Shown: in pieces, positions 51,401-58,058 of the stretch | How positions within the stretch are numbered: the stretch's first letter is position 1 | Layout: every line of letters starts with the position of its first letter | Source: Paractinoplanes toevensis | GTDB taxonomy: Bacteria > Actinomycetota > Actinomycetes > Mycobacteriales > Micromonosporaceae | Assembly: GCF_018332695.1 (NCBI RefSeq) | Contig: NZ_BOQN01000072.1 | Coordinates: 1 to 64,000 of the forward strand | Direction of reading: 5' to 3' | DNA length: 64,000 nt | The notes under the pieces: model-generated | What the model was told of the DNA's origin: nothing | Seen by the model: only the letters and a program-made list of their open reading frames with translations | Database searches by the model: none | Made by a program: the position numbers and the translations under genes

Positions 51401-52144
51401 ATGGCGGCGGCCAGCGAGAAGAAGAAGGTCGGCAAGAAGAGCGGACCGGCCGGGCCGAAGATCAAGAGCGCGTCCTGCCGACTGACCGCCACCCTCTACT
51501 TCGAGACGGCCGAGGACGCCAAGGCGTTCGTCGGCGACAAGAAGTTCTACGACGACAATCTGCCGAAGGGCGCGAAGGGCAACGACGCCGACGACGAGGT
51601 CGGCCGGCAGAAGACCGCGCTGGTCGGCGAGCCACCGTCCAACTGGTTGCCCGGCCGGGGCAAGATGGGCGGCGGCGGCCGCGGGGTGGTGCAGATCAAA
51701 CCACCGACCGACCCGGCCGACCCCGAGCTGGCGAAGCAGGTGAAGCACGCCAGCTGGAACACCGGCACCCCGGTGCCCGAGACCAACGACAGCCACGCCG
51801 AGCGCAGCTTCCTCGACTGGTTCGAGAAGCAGAACGCGCCCGGGCTGAAGAAGGTCGAGCTGAAGCTCAACATCAGCCCGTGCAGCATCTGCGCCGCCAC
51901 CCTCGCCACCCTGGCCGGCGAGTTCGAGCGCACCATCCACTGGGACAACCCGTACTACCGCACCGACAAGGAGACCGGGCAGCTGTACGCCAACTGCACG
52001 ACGCTCGAGGACGTCGCGAAGCTGGCCGCGTGGAAGGTCTCCCAGGGGACCGCTGTCACGCTGTCCGACGCCGAGAAGGAGAAGCAGCGCAAGGGCGCGC
52101 TCTACCACTACGACCAGATGCAGGTGACCGGCGGCAAGGCCTAG
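48407..52144 (+). CDS. Putative eCIS effector: DUF4157 core, helical body, C-terminal deaminase-like domain
   Basis: The 1245-residue protein starts at a GTG with GGAGGTGG 4 bases upstream; there is no signal peptide. Residues 60-210 contain the eCIS core DUF4157: SKPGDPYERQADAVSEAI and the zinc motif HEATH at 199-203 (LMAHEATHVVQQ). Residues 215-940 are long amphipathic helices with two copies of a motif of the type G-x-D-P-x-x-x-x-x-V-x-R-x-x-x-N-L. The C-terminal 190 residues contain HAE (1130-1132) and PCSIC (1158-1162), the zinc and proton-shuttle residues of the cytidine deaminase superfamily. It is probably loaded into the tube and injected to edit nucleic acids or nucleotides. No immunity gene is adjacent. 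Confidence 0.82.
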   Translation: MKLSARQEPTVDEHQSRSSPAVVEPVARTQKGVGNSALQRLATSPAPRHPAAFNAFAGGGNQALSRLAQPKLSVSKPGDPYERQADAVSEAISEGGGPMPAISRLVTPAAAAGEPPEGPNTPPGLEKLITAPGGGRPIPADVRAKIEEHLGFPLGGVLVHDDPKAQAAAAQLGARAFTTGQHIFLGAGESPGDLALMAHEATHVVQQTSVGVYRTPVQRDASDYLMGPIVSLVKSVPGYDMLTVVAGYDPIANRNVDRSPENLTRGVLGLVPFGNVVAGKLIELGVVQGAYKMLDEGLKAHNLTLARIQGEIDQAWKEIDLTDPDGALTIVRRHVSGLYSDALGFVKGIYDAIVQMIRDAAVGLAEKYLVGTPTWDLAKKVLHQDPLRGTPVEATTVEILEDFLKLIGKQDALAQMKERGTLQKTADWLDGRIAQFLGILGELSALFKAGWEAIQPENIANLGDNLSKLADQAKSLITKIGAFAKDVLTEVVKIIKDALLEWLSTEATKMRGFRLMTVILGQDPFTGKAVPRTAENLIGGFVALLPGGEATYKKLAEAGVIAEAGAQIEGAMARLGISTEMIVGTFRGIWDALTLEDLVNPVGAFMKILDKFGEPLGRIVEFAGEVLKVVITLILRLMNFPPGILDSIISNAMAAIEDIKRDPVAFLMNMLEALKQGFIGFIERAVGYLLNGLADWLFRGLGAIGIQKPPDLSFGSILTMVLQVLDITTEKLWKKLGDHIGADTVDKLRKGLAMAEGAYDFIKDVEEGGVAAIWKHIEGQLGNLWDTLLGMVKDWIVGEIVSKATTKLLSMLDPTGIMAVVNSGIAFFKAVQSVIEYVREILMIVNDYVTTLAAVAAGNVAAGAQKVEKGLASAVPVAIGFLANQVGLGNVPEELVKLIGELRVLVDKAIDWLMAKAIALGKSALKALGLGGADEPKKDDDPNDMRVVAGQKAAAALSGLDDEAKMEAAVAAIRAELAPQGLSFLEFAPPDEEGVSYLMAAASEKKKVGKKSGPAGPKIKSASCRLTATLYFETAEDAKAFVGDKKFYDDNLPKGAKGNDADDEVGRQKTALVGEPPSNWLPGRGKMGGGGRGVVQIKPPTDPADPELAKQVKHASWNTGTPVPETNDSHAERSFLDWFEKQNAPGLKKVELKLNISPCSICAATLATLAGEFERTIHWDNPYYRTDKETGQLYANCTTLEDVAKLAAWKVSQGTAVTLSDAEKEKQRKGALYHYDQMQVTGGKA

Positions 52145-52707
52145 CGGCCGGTGGCGCGGACGGTGATCGCCTCGGTGGGCGGGCCGGCTACGGCGCGCAG
52201 GGCCGCGTCGACGGTGACCGTGACGACCAGGTCGAGGCCCGGTTTCAGCTGGCCGCCCAGGGCCGACCAGAAGTCCGAGTTCTCGCTGCCGTCGCCGCTG
52301 CGCAGCCGCATCGTGGGTAGCGGGCGGATCTCCGAGAACGCGCCGCGCAGGTGCTCGGTGTCGATCACCGGGTGCAGCAGCAGCGCGGACAGCACGTCGC
52401 CGAGCAGGGAGTGCTCGTCGCGGACCTCGCTGGTCCAGGCGGTCACCAGGTAGCGGCAGTCCACCCGGGGCAGCGGGTCGCGGCGGTACCGGCGGCCGTC
52501 CTCCTCCTCGACGATCACCTCGCCGTAGTCACGTTCGGCCAGGTTGGGGCGTACGTCCCAGAGGTAGAGGTCGACCGTGGGCCGGGAGGACAGGGCGGCC
52601 GACCACTCGCCGTCCGGCGCGTCGAACGCCACGTCGACGTCGCGGGCCGGCAGCGGCACCACCTCGCGCAGGAACGCCTCCAGCGTCTCATCCAGCAGGT
52701 GCAGCAT
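52141..52707 (-). CDS. DUF4255 protein, tail terminator-like (eCIS)
   Basis: The 188-residue protein has the DUF4255 pattern: MLHLLDETLEAFLREVVPLP, VDLYLWDVRPNLAERD, CRYLVTAWTSEVRDEHSLLG and LGGQLKPGLDLVVTVTVDA. Its homologue Pvc16/Afp16 caps the tube and sets length. It overlaps the ATPase gene by 20 bp and converges on the effector gene with 4 bp overlap. Confidence 0.92.
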   Translation of the reverse strand: MLHLLDETLEAFLREVVPLPARDVDVAFDAPDGEWSAALSSRPTVDLYLWDVRPNLAERDYGEVIVEEEDGRRYRRDPLPRVDCRYLVTAWTSEVRDEHSLLGDVLSALLLHPVIDTEHLRGAFSEIRPLPTMRLRSGDGSENSDFWSALGGQLKPGLDLVVTVTVDAALRAVAGPPTEAITVRATGR

Positions 52708-54619
52708 CGGCGTTCCTGTTCACTAGGTCGAAGTAGATGTCGAACTCCTTCTCGGTGCGCAGCCGGCCCATCTTCTGGAACTCGCGCTTCACCGACAGGA
52801 CGGCGTGCCGCATGGTGATCGGGCTGTCCTCGGCGGCGGCCAGGAACGCGGCGCCGAGGGCGGCGTTGCTGATCACCCCACCGGTGATCTTGAACTGGCG
52901 GGCCAGGAAGTCGATGTCCAGGTCGGAGACCGGTGCGCTGGACGGGAAGGTCCGCGCCCAGATCTGCCGCCGCTCGGGCTCCTCGGGCGGGACGAAGTCG
53001 ATCGCCACCGAGATGCGGCGCAGGAACGCCGGGTCGATGTTGCGCTGCAGGTTGGTGGCGAGCACGACCATGCCGTCGTAGGTCTCCAGGCGCTGCAACA
53101 GGTAGGCGACCTCGATGTTCGCGTACCGGTCGTGGGCGTCGCTGACCTCGGACCGCTTGCCGAACAGCGCGTCCGCCTCGTCGAAGAACAGCACCAGGTC
53201 GCCGGCGGCGGCCGCGCCGAAGATGCGTTCCAGGTTCTTCTCGGTCTCGCCGATGTACTTGCTGACCACCGACGAGAGATCCACCTTGTAGAGGTCGAGG
53301 CCGAGCTCGCCGGCCACCACCTCGGCGGCGAGCGTCTTGCCGGTGCCGGACGGGCCGGCGAACAGCGCCACCACGCCGGTCGAGGGGGCCGGGCTGAACT
53401 GCCAGCGGCCGTAGACCGTGTCCCGCCCGCGGTGACGTTGCGCGAGCTCGCGCAGCTGGGTGGCCTCCTCCGGGGGAAGGATCAGGTCGTCCCAGACGCG
53501 GCGGGGACGGATGCGGACGGCTACGCCGTCGAGATGACCGCCGGCCAGCCGGCGAACCGCGGGTGCGACCTGGCCACCGTCCGCGGAGGCGGCTCCGGCT
53601 ACGAGACGCAACTGCTCACGACTCAGGCGGTACGCCGGGTCGGGCGCCCGGCCGAGAAGGTGCTGCCAGTCCTCGTCGTCGGCCACGCCGTCCTGGACGT
53701 GCCGCTCCCGCCAGCGCAGGCCGGGGATGGCCTCCAGCGGCTGCTCCCCCGGCGAGGAGAGCGCCCAGCCGAGGTGGCGGGCGCGTTCGATCGCGTCCCG
53801 CCCGGCCGCCGGGAGCGGCTCGGCGAGATCGAGCACGACGGTCAGGGCGCCGATCGTCGCCTCCCGGACCACCGCCTGCCATTCGGCCTCGTTCGACGGC
53901 GGATCGGTGACCAGCAGATCGTCGTCGCCGATCGTCCGCAGCCGGCTCTCCCGGTCGCCGCCGTGCACGAGCAGGAGCCCATCGCCGCCTTTCCGCCCGG
54001 GGACGGCGGCACGGCGGATGGCGGCGCCGGCCGGCAGGCCCGGGTCGGGGGTGTCGTCGCCGGTCAGGTGCCAGATCAGGCGGGTCGCCGGCTCGGCGAC
54101 GAGCGACGCCCACGGCCCGTCGCCGGTGAGGCGGGCCAGCGCGGTGCGCACCAGTCCCCCACCGGGTGACAGGACCCGGGCGGCTGGGTGATCCTCCTCG
54201 GGGAAGATTCGCTCGATCGTGGCCAGCGTCAGCCGGGGCAGCTGAACCGAGTCCTGGATGTACGCGACCAGGCGCTGGCGGGCCGGTGAGGTCTCCACCG
54301 CCACCAGCAGGGCGAGCACCTCCGCCTCGGCCGGGGACAGGCCGGCCGCGGCGACGAGCCGGCCGAGCGGCCCCTCGCCGGGGGCCGTGGCCAGCGCCTC
54401 GCGCGCCGCGACGATCGGAGCGGCCGCGCCGGCCCGGATCGCCGCCACCCGCTCCGGCCCGGGCCCGTTGAGCCCGGGCAGCGTGGCGAGCAGGCGGTCC
54501 ACTTCGTCGTTGTCGACATACAGCCCCGCGAAGTCGCGCGGTGGCCGGCCCTCGCCGAGCCGGCAGATCAGCGCCTCGCGCTGCAGCAACGCGTCGGCCA
54601 GGGTGATCCAGGCAGTCAC
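52688..54619 (-). CDS. AAA+ ATPase of the injection system (Cis15/Afp15-like)
   Basis: The 643-residue protein has a variable N-terminal part of about 380 residues and a C-terminal AAA+ module: Walker A GPSGTGKT near 421, Walker B LVLFFDEADALFGKRSEVSD, sensor region VLATNLQRNIDPAFLRRI. Every eCIS cluster carries this ATPase; it is required for assembly or for loading cargo. It starts with a GTG 4 bp after the regulator gene. Confidence 0.94.
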   Translation of the reverse strand: MTAWITLADALLQREALICRLGEGRPPRDFAGLYVDNDEVDRLLATLPGLNGPGPERVAAIRAGAAAPIVAAREALATAPGEGPLGRLVAAAGLSPAEAEVLALLVAVETSPARQRLVAYIQDSVQLPRLTLATIERIFPEEDHPAARVLSPGGGLVRTALARLTGDGPWASLVAEPATRLIWHLTGDDTPDPGLPAGAAIRRAAVPGRKGGDGLLLVHGGDRESRLRTIGDDDLLVTDPPSNEAEWQAVVREATIGALTVVLDLAEPLPAAGRDAIERARHLGWALSSPGEQPLEAIPGLRWRERHVQDGVADDEDWQHLLGRAPDPAYRLSREQLRLVAGAASADGGQVAPAVRRLAGGHLDGVAVRIRPRRVWDDLILPPEEATQLRELAQRHRGRDTVYGRWQFSPAPSTGVVALFAGPSGTGKTLAAEVVAGELGLDLYKVDLSSVVSKYIGETEKNLERIFGAAAAGDLVLFFDEADALFGKRSEVSDAHDRYANIEVAYLLQRLETYDGMVVLATNLQRNIDPAFLRRISVAIDFVPPEEPERRQIWARTFPSSAPVSDLDIDFLARQFKITGGVISNAALGAAFLAAAEDSPITMRHAVLSVKREFQKMGRLRTEKEFDIYFDLVNRNADAAPAG

Positions 54620-54623
54620 CGGC

Positions 54624-55244
54624 TCAGATCACGCCCTCCCGGGTGGCCACCGCGACGGCCTGGGCCCGGGTGCGGCAGTTGAGCTTGGTCAGCACGTCGT
54701 GCACCACGTTTTTCACGGTGCGCTCGGAGAAGCACAGATCTTCCGCGATGCCGCGGGTGTCCATGCCATCGGCGAGCAACCGCAGCACCGACCGCTCGCG
54801 GGTGTTGAGCCCGCCCGGGCCGAGGTGCGAGGTCTGGGTGACGTGCAGCAGCAGCCGGGCGAGCATGTCGCCGGGCAGTGCCACGTTGCCGGCGACGACC
54901 GAGCGCAGGCTGGTGATCAGGTTGTCGGCGGTGAGCGTGCGGTGCGGCAGGATCGCGGAGACGCCGGCGTCGACCATCTCGCGGATGCTCTGCTCGGTGG
55001 TTTCGCGGACGGTGGCGACCAGGCGGGTGCCCCGGCCCTCGGCCAGGCGCACGGCCCGGCGCAGGGTGGAGCCGGCGTACTCGAAGACCAGCACGTCGAG
55101 ATCGGCGAGAACCGGTTCGGGGGACAGGACCGAGCTCTCGCCGCGCACGACGAAGTCGGCCTGCTGCAGGCAGGCCGCCATCCCGCGGCGCACGATGGCG
55201 TGACTGTCATCGATCCAGACAGTCGGCGGCCGATTTGAGATCAT
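54624..55244 (-). CDS. LuxR-type regulator with a phosphomimetic pseudo-receiver
   Basis: The 206-residue protein has a NarL-like layout. The acidic pair is present (WIDDSH, Asp12-Asp13), but the phospho-acceptor position reads VLVFEYAG with Glu55 instead of Asp, and the conserved Lys is replaced (AILPHR). The C-terminal HTH is complete: LNTRERSVLRLLADGMDTRG ... CFSERTVKNVVHDVLTKLNC. A Glu at this site mimics phosphorylation in studied regulators, so constitutive activity is plausible. It leads the operon with the ATPase and DUF4255 genes and is divergent from the hydrolase operon, so it is the likely local regulator. Confidence 0.88.
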   Translation of the reverse strand: MISNRPPTVWIDDSHAIVRRGMAACLQQADFVVRGESSVLSPEPVLADLDVLVFEYAGSTLRRAVRLAEGRGTRLVATVRETTEQSIREMVDAGVSAILPHRTLTADNLITSLRSVVAGNVALPGDMLARLLLHVTQTSHLGPGGLNTRERSVLRLLADGMDTRGIAEDLCFSERTVKNVVHDVLTKLNCRTRAQAVAVATREGVI

Positions 55245-55322
55245 GCGTTCCCCCTGGTCAGCGCCCTAGATACGGGCGACCGCCCAGTCATGATGGCCCG
55301 GCCGAGTCGATCAGAACAATAG

Positions 55323-55376
55323 CTCTTTCGGCTCTGTCGTTGATCCAACTCTCTTGCCCCTTTCGCTGCCCTTTCG
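55323..55376. promoter_or_regulatory. Direct repeats in the regulator-hydrolase divergent region
   Basis: CCCTTTCG occurs at 55358-55365 and 55369-55376, start to start 11 bp (one helical turn), with a near copy CTCTTTCG at 55323-55330. They lie 55-110 bp upstream of the hydrolase ATG. They are candidate binding sites for the adjacent LuxR-type regulator; NarL relatives often use inverted sites, so this is tentative. Confidence 0.35.
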
Positions 55377-55430
55377 TGCAAGCCGGTCGACCCGTATACA
55401 GAGTGGATTACGCTGTCTACCCTCGGGACC

Positions 55431-56966
55431 ATGCCGAGGTACTCCGCCGAACAGATCTACGGTTTCGCCCGACGGGCGGGCTTCTCGCCGGACGAGTCGG
55501 CCACGATGACCGCGATCGCGTTGGCCGAGTCGGGCGGCAACAGCAAGGCGCACAACCCGCACGGCGAGGACAGCCGCGGGCTGTGGCAGATCAACGGGAA
55601 GGCCCACCCGAGCTTCCTGACGAAGTACAACCTGTACGACCCGGTCGACAACGCCAAGGCCGCCTTCGAGATCTCGCACTCGGGCAACGACGTTTCTCCC
55701 TGGACGACCACGCACGGCGGCCTCAGCTCGCGTTATGTGCGGTTCAAAGAGGACGCTCAGTCGGCCGCGATCGCCTACGGCGACGGGCCCGGCCGGGGCA
55801 TGTGGACCGGCACCCGCGGCTACGGCGACCACAAGGGCGCCTCGGCCGGCGACGACGACCCGGGCGCCGCGATCCACGACGTCGCGGGCACCCCGATGAC
55901 CCTCGCCTCGACCCAGACCGCCGCGGCCGGCGCCGACAACGCCGCGCTCGACACGTTTCTCAAGGTCGCCAAGGCGCAAATCGGGGACCGCTATGTGTTC
56001 GGCGCGGAAGTGAAGCTCTCCGATCCGAATCCGGCGGTTTTCGACTGTTCTGAATTCACCCAATGGGCGGCATTCCAGGCCGGTGCGAAAATCCCCGACG
56101 GCGCCACTGCGCAATATCTGCACTTCAAGGAAAAAGGTCAGCTGATCGACCCGGACAAGGCGAAGGACATTCCGGGCGCCCTGCTTTTCTCCTTCGACCG
56201 CGAGCCGCGCCCCGGCGACGGCCGCACCCCCGGCGCGCACGTGGCGATCAGCCTCGGCAACGGCAAGGTCGTCGAGGCGGCCAACCCGCGGGTCGGCGTC
56301 CGCGAGTCCACCGCCGGCAACCGCTTCGAGTTCGCGGCGGTCATCCCGGGCATCTCCGACGGCAGCGCCACCCCGATCGCCAACCCGGTGACCGATCCGC
56401 TGTCCACGCTGATGGCGCAAACCGCCGCCCCCGCGGTGCTCCCCGAACCGGAACCGGTCGCGCTCGGCGGCGCCGACACCGACCGGGACGGCCTGTCCGA
56501 CCTGCTCGAACGGCGCTACGGCCTCGACCCGATGAGGGCCGACACCGACGGTGACAACCTCACCGACGCCCAGGAGATGGTTACCTACGGCACCGACGGG
56601 CGGAAGGCGGACACCGACGGCGACGGGCTCAACGACGCGTTCGAGCTGGCCCAGGGCCTCGACCCGCGCTCGCCCGACTCCGACGCCGACGGGCACATGG
56701 ACGGCGCGCTCACCCCGCTCCAGCAGACCGACACCGACTCCGACGGCCTCGACGACTCACTGGAGAAGGTGCTCGGTTTCAACGCCCAGCTGGCCGACAC
56801 CGACTCGGACGGCTTCAGCGACGCGCTCGAATATCATTCGCACTCGAACCCGCTGGACGCGCACGACAACCCGCTGCTGCACAGCCAGCTGGCCGAGCAG
56901 CCCGGGACGAACGGGTCGACCCAGATACCGGGTGGTCAGCTTACCGACGCCACCGATCTTCCATGA
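55431..56966 (+). CDS. Peptidoglycan hydrolase: transglycosylase-like and NlpC/P60-like domains with TSP3 calcium repeats
   Basis: The 511-residue protein has no signal peptide. Residues 1-130 form an SLT/phage lysozyme-like domain with the catalytic Glu33 in IALAESGGNSKAHN and GLWQINGKAHPSF. Residues 165-325 form an NlpC/P60-like domain with Cys206 (VFDCSEFTQWAAF) and His270 (GAHVAISLGNG). Residues 345-480 hold about six DxDxDG(L/F)xD thrombospondin type 3 repeats that bind calcium. Two cutting activities without export signal suggest delivery by, or assembly on, the injection apparatus, or action after lysis. The gene is divergent from the regulator/ATPase operon. Confidence 0.85.
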   Translation: MPRYSAEQIYGFARRAGFSPDESATMTAIALAESGGNSKAHNPHGEDSRGLWQINGKAHPSFLTKYNLYDPVDNAKAAFEISHSGNDVSPWTTTHGGLSSRYVRFKEDAQSAAIAYGDGPGRGMWTGTRGYGDHKGASAGDDDPGAAIHDVAGTPMTLASTQTAAAGADNAALDTFLKVAKAQIGDRYVFGAEVKLSDPNPAVFDCSEFTQWAAFQAGAKIPDGATAQYLHFKEKGQLIDPDKAKDIPGALLFSFDREPRPGDGRTPGAHVAISLGNGKVVEAANPRVGVRESTAGNRFEFAAVIPGISDGSATPIANPVTDPLSTLMAQTAAPAVLPEPEPVALGGADTDRDGLSDLLERRYGLDPMRADTDGDNLTDAQEMVTYGTDGRKADTDGDGLNDAFELAQGLDPRSPDSDADGHMDGALTPLQQTDTDSDGLDDSLEKVLGFNAQLADTDSDGFSDALEYHSHSNPLDAHDNPLLHSQLAEQPGTNGSTQIPGGQLTDATDLP

Positions 56967-56985
56967 CCGGGTTGATGCGACCATC

Positions 56986-58047
56986 GTGGACGTGGAACTG
57001 ACCCTGCCGGACGAGCCCGTGTCGCTCGCCCCCGGCGTGCCGACCCGGGTGCCGGTGCAGCTGCGCAATCCGTACGCTCAGCCGCTGGACCTGCGCGTCT
57101 ACTTGGCCCGCGGGCGAGCCGCCGGGTGGGCCACGGTGGACCCGCCCGGCGTGCACCTCGGGCCGGGCGAGACCGCCGAGGTGTCGGTCATCATGCAGAC
57201 CCCGCCCGAGCAGCCGCCCAGCTCGTCGCTCGTGCCGTTCACCGTGCACGCCGAGGAGGCCGGCACCGGCGAGCCGGCCGGCTTCGCCACCGCCCTGCTC
57301 AAGGTCGCGCTCCCGGTCCCGGTGACCGGCACGCTGGTGGCCAAGGACGGACCGAGCCATGAGTACGATCTGCGCCTGGCCAACGACACCCGGGTGCAGG
57401 CGCCGCTGCGGATCACCGCCGAGCTCGACCCGCCGTCCGGCTCGGTCACCGTCGAACCGAACGCGGTGCTTCTCGAACCGGGCCGCGCCGCCGTCGTCGC
57501 GGTAAACGCGAAGCCCAGGCGACCGTTCAGCGGATCGCCGCGGTCCTTCGCCGTCGTGGTCAAGGTTTCCGACGCGTACGACGCGGAACGCGCGCCCTAC
57601 CTGACCCAGGTCGCCACCGGCACCCGCAAGTCCCGAGTGCCGACCACGGTGCTGTTCGTGACCGCGATCGTGCTGGCCGTCGGCGCCAGCGCGGCGATCC
57701 TGCTCACCGGCGACCACAATTTCCTGCCGTTCGGCAAGAAGAAGAGCCAGGCGACCGCCACCACCGCCCCGGCCAAGGTCACCGTCGGCACGCCGTACGC
57801 GATGGTCGATGTCTTTCCGCACAACGGCAAGGACGGCGGCAAGGGCGCCGCCGACGCCGCACTCACCAAACTTCAGGCCGCCGGCATGCCGGTCCGCCTC
57901 GTCGACAGCCTCGCCTCGGACACCCTCGACGACGGGCCCGACGGCCTCTGGGTACTGCTGCAGGACGGTTTCGGGTCGGCGCAGGCGGCCGAGAACTACT
58001 GCGCGCAGTGGCGCACGGTCGCGCCGAAATGCAAGGTCACGCCGTAG
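56986..58047 (+). CDS. Ig-like domains, membrane helix and SPOR-like C-terminal domain
   Basis: The roughly 353-residue protein has no signal peptide. Two NEW3-type beta-sandwich domains fill residues 1-205 (SLAPGVPTRVPVQLRNPYAQ, then HEYDLRLANDTRVQAPLRI), a membrane helix lies at 219-241 (TTVLFVTAIVLAVGASAAILL), and the last 85 residues look like a SPOR fold (AALTKLQAAGMPVRLVD ... LQDGFGSAQAAENYC). The start is uncertain; GTG 56986 is the first in-frame choice after the hydrolase stop (19 bp). Its architecture repeats that of the gene at 8.9 kb. SPOR domains bind denuded peptidoglycan, which would suit a partner of the hydrolase; the SPOR call is tentative. Confidence 0.7.
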   Translation: MDVELTLPDEPVSLAPGVPTRVPVQLRNPYAQPLDLRVYLARGRAAGWATVDPPGVHLGPGETAEVSVIMQTPPEQPPSSSLVPFTVHAEEAGTGEPAGFATALLKVALPVPVTGTLVAKDGPSHEYDLRLANDTRVQAPLRITAELDPPSGSVTVEPNAVLLEPGRAAVVAVNAKPRRPFSGSPRSFAVVVKVSDAYDAERAPYLTQVATGTRKSRVPTTVLFVTAIVLAVGASAAILLTGDHNFLPFGKKKSQATATTAPAKVTVGTPYAMVDVFPHNGKDGGKGAADAALTKLQAAGMPVRLVDSLASDTLDDGPDGLWVLLQDGFGSAQAAENYCAQWRTVAPKCKVTP

Positions 58048-58058
58048 GGGGCAGTTAG

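Noticed and set aside
48974..52108. Open frame of about 1040 codons antisense to the large effector gene
   Set aside because: Composition (Arg/Gln/Leu/Asp-rich, His-rich, no domain) is the typical mirror of a GC-rich coding frame; the sense frame has recognisable motifs and a strong ribosome-binding site.
36095..55244. Prophage or type VI secretion locus
   Set aside because: No capsid, portal, terminase, integrase or holin for a prophage; no TssJ/L/M or ClpV. DUF4157, DUF4255 and the AAA+ ATPase point to an eCIS.
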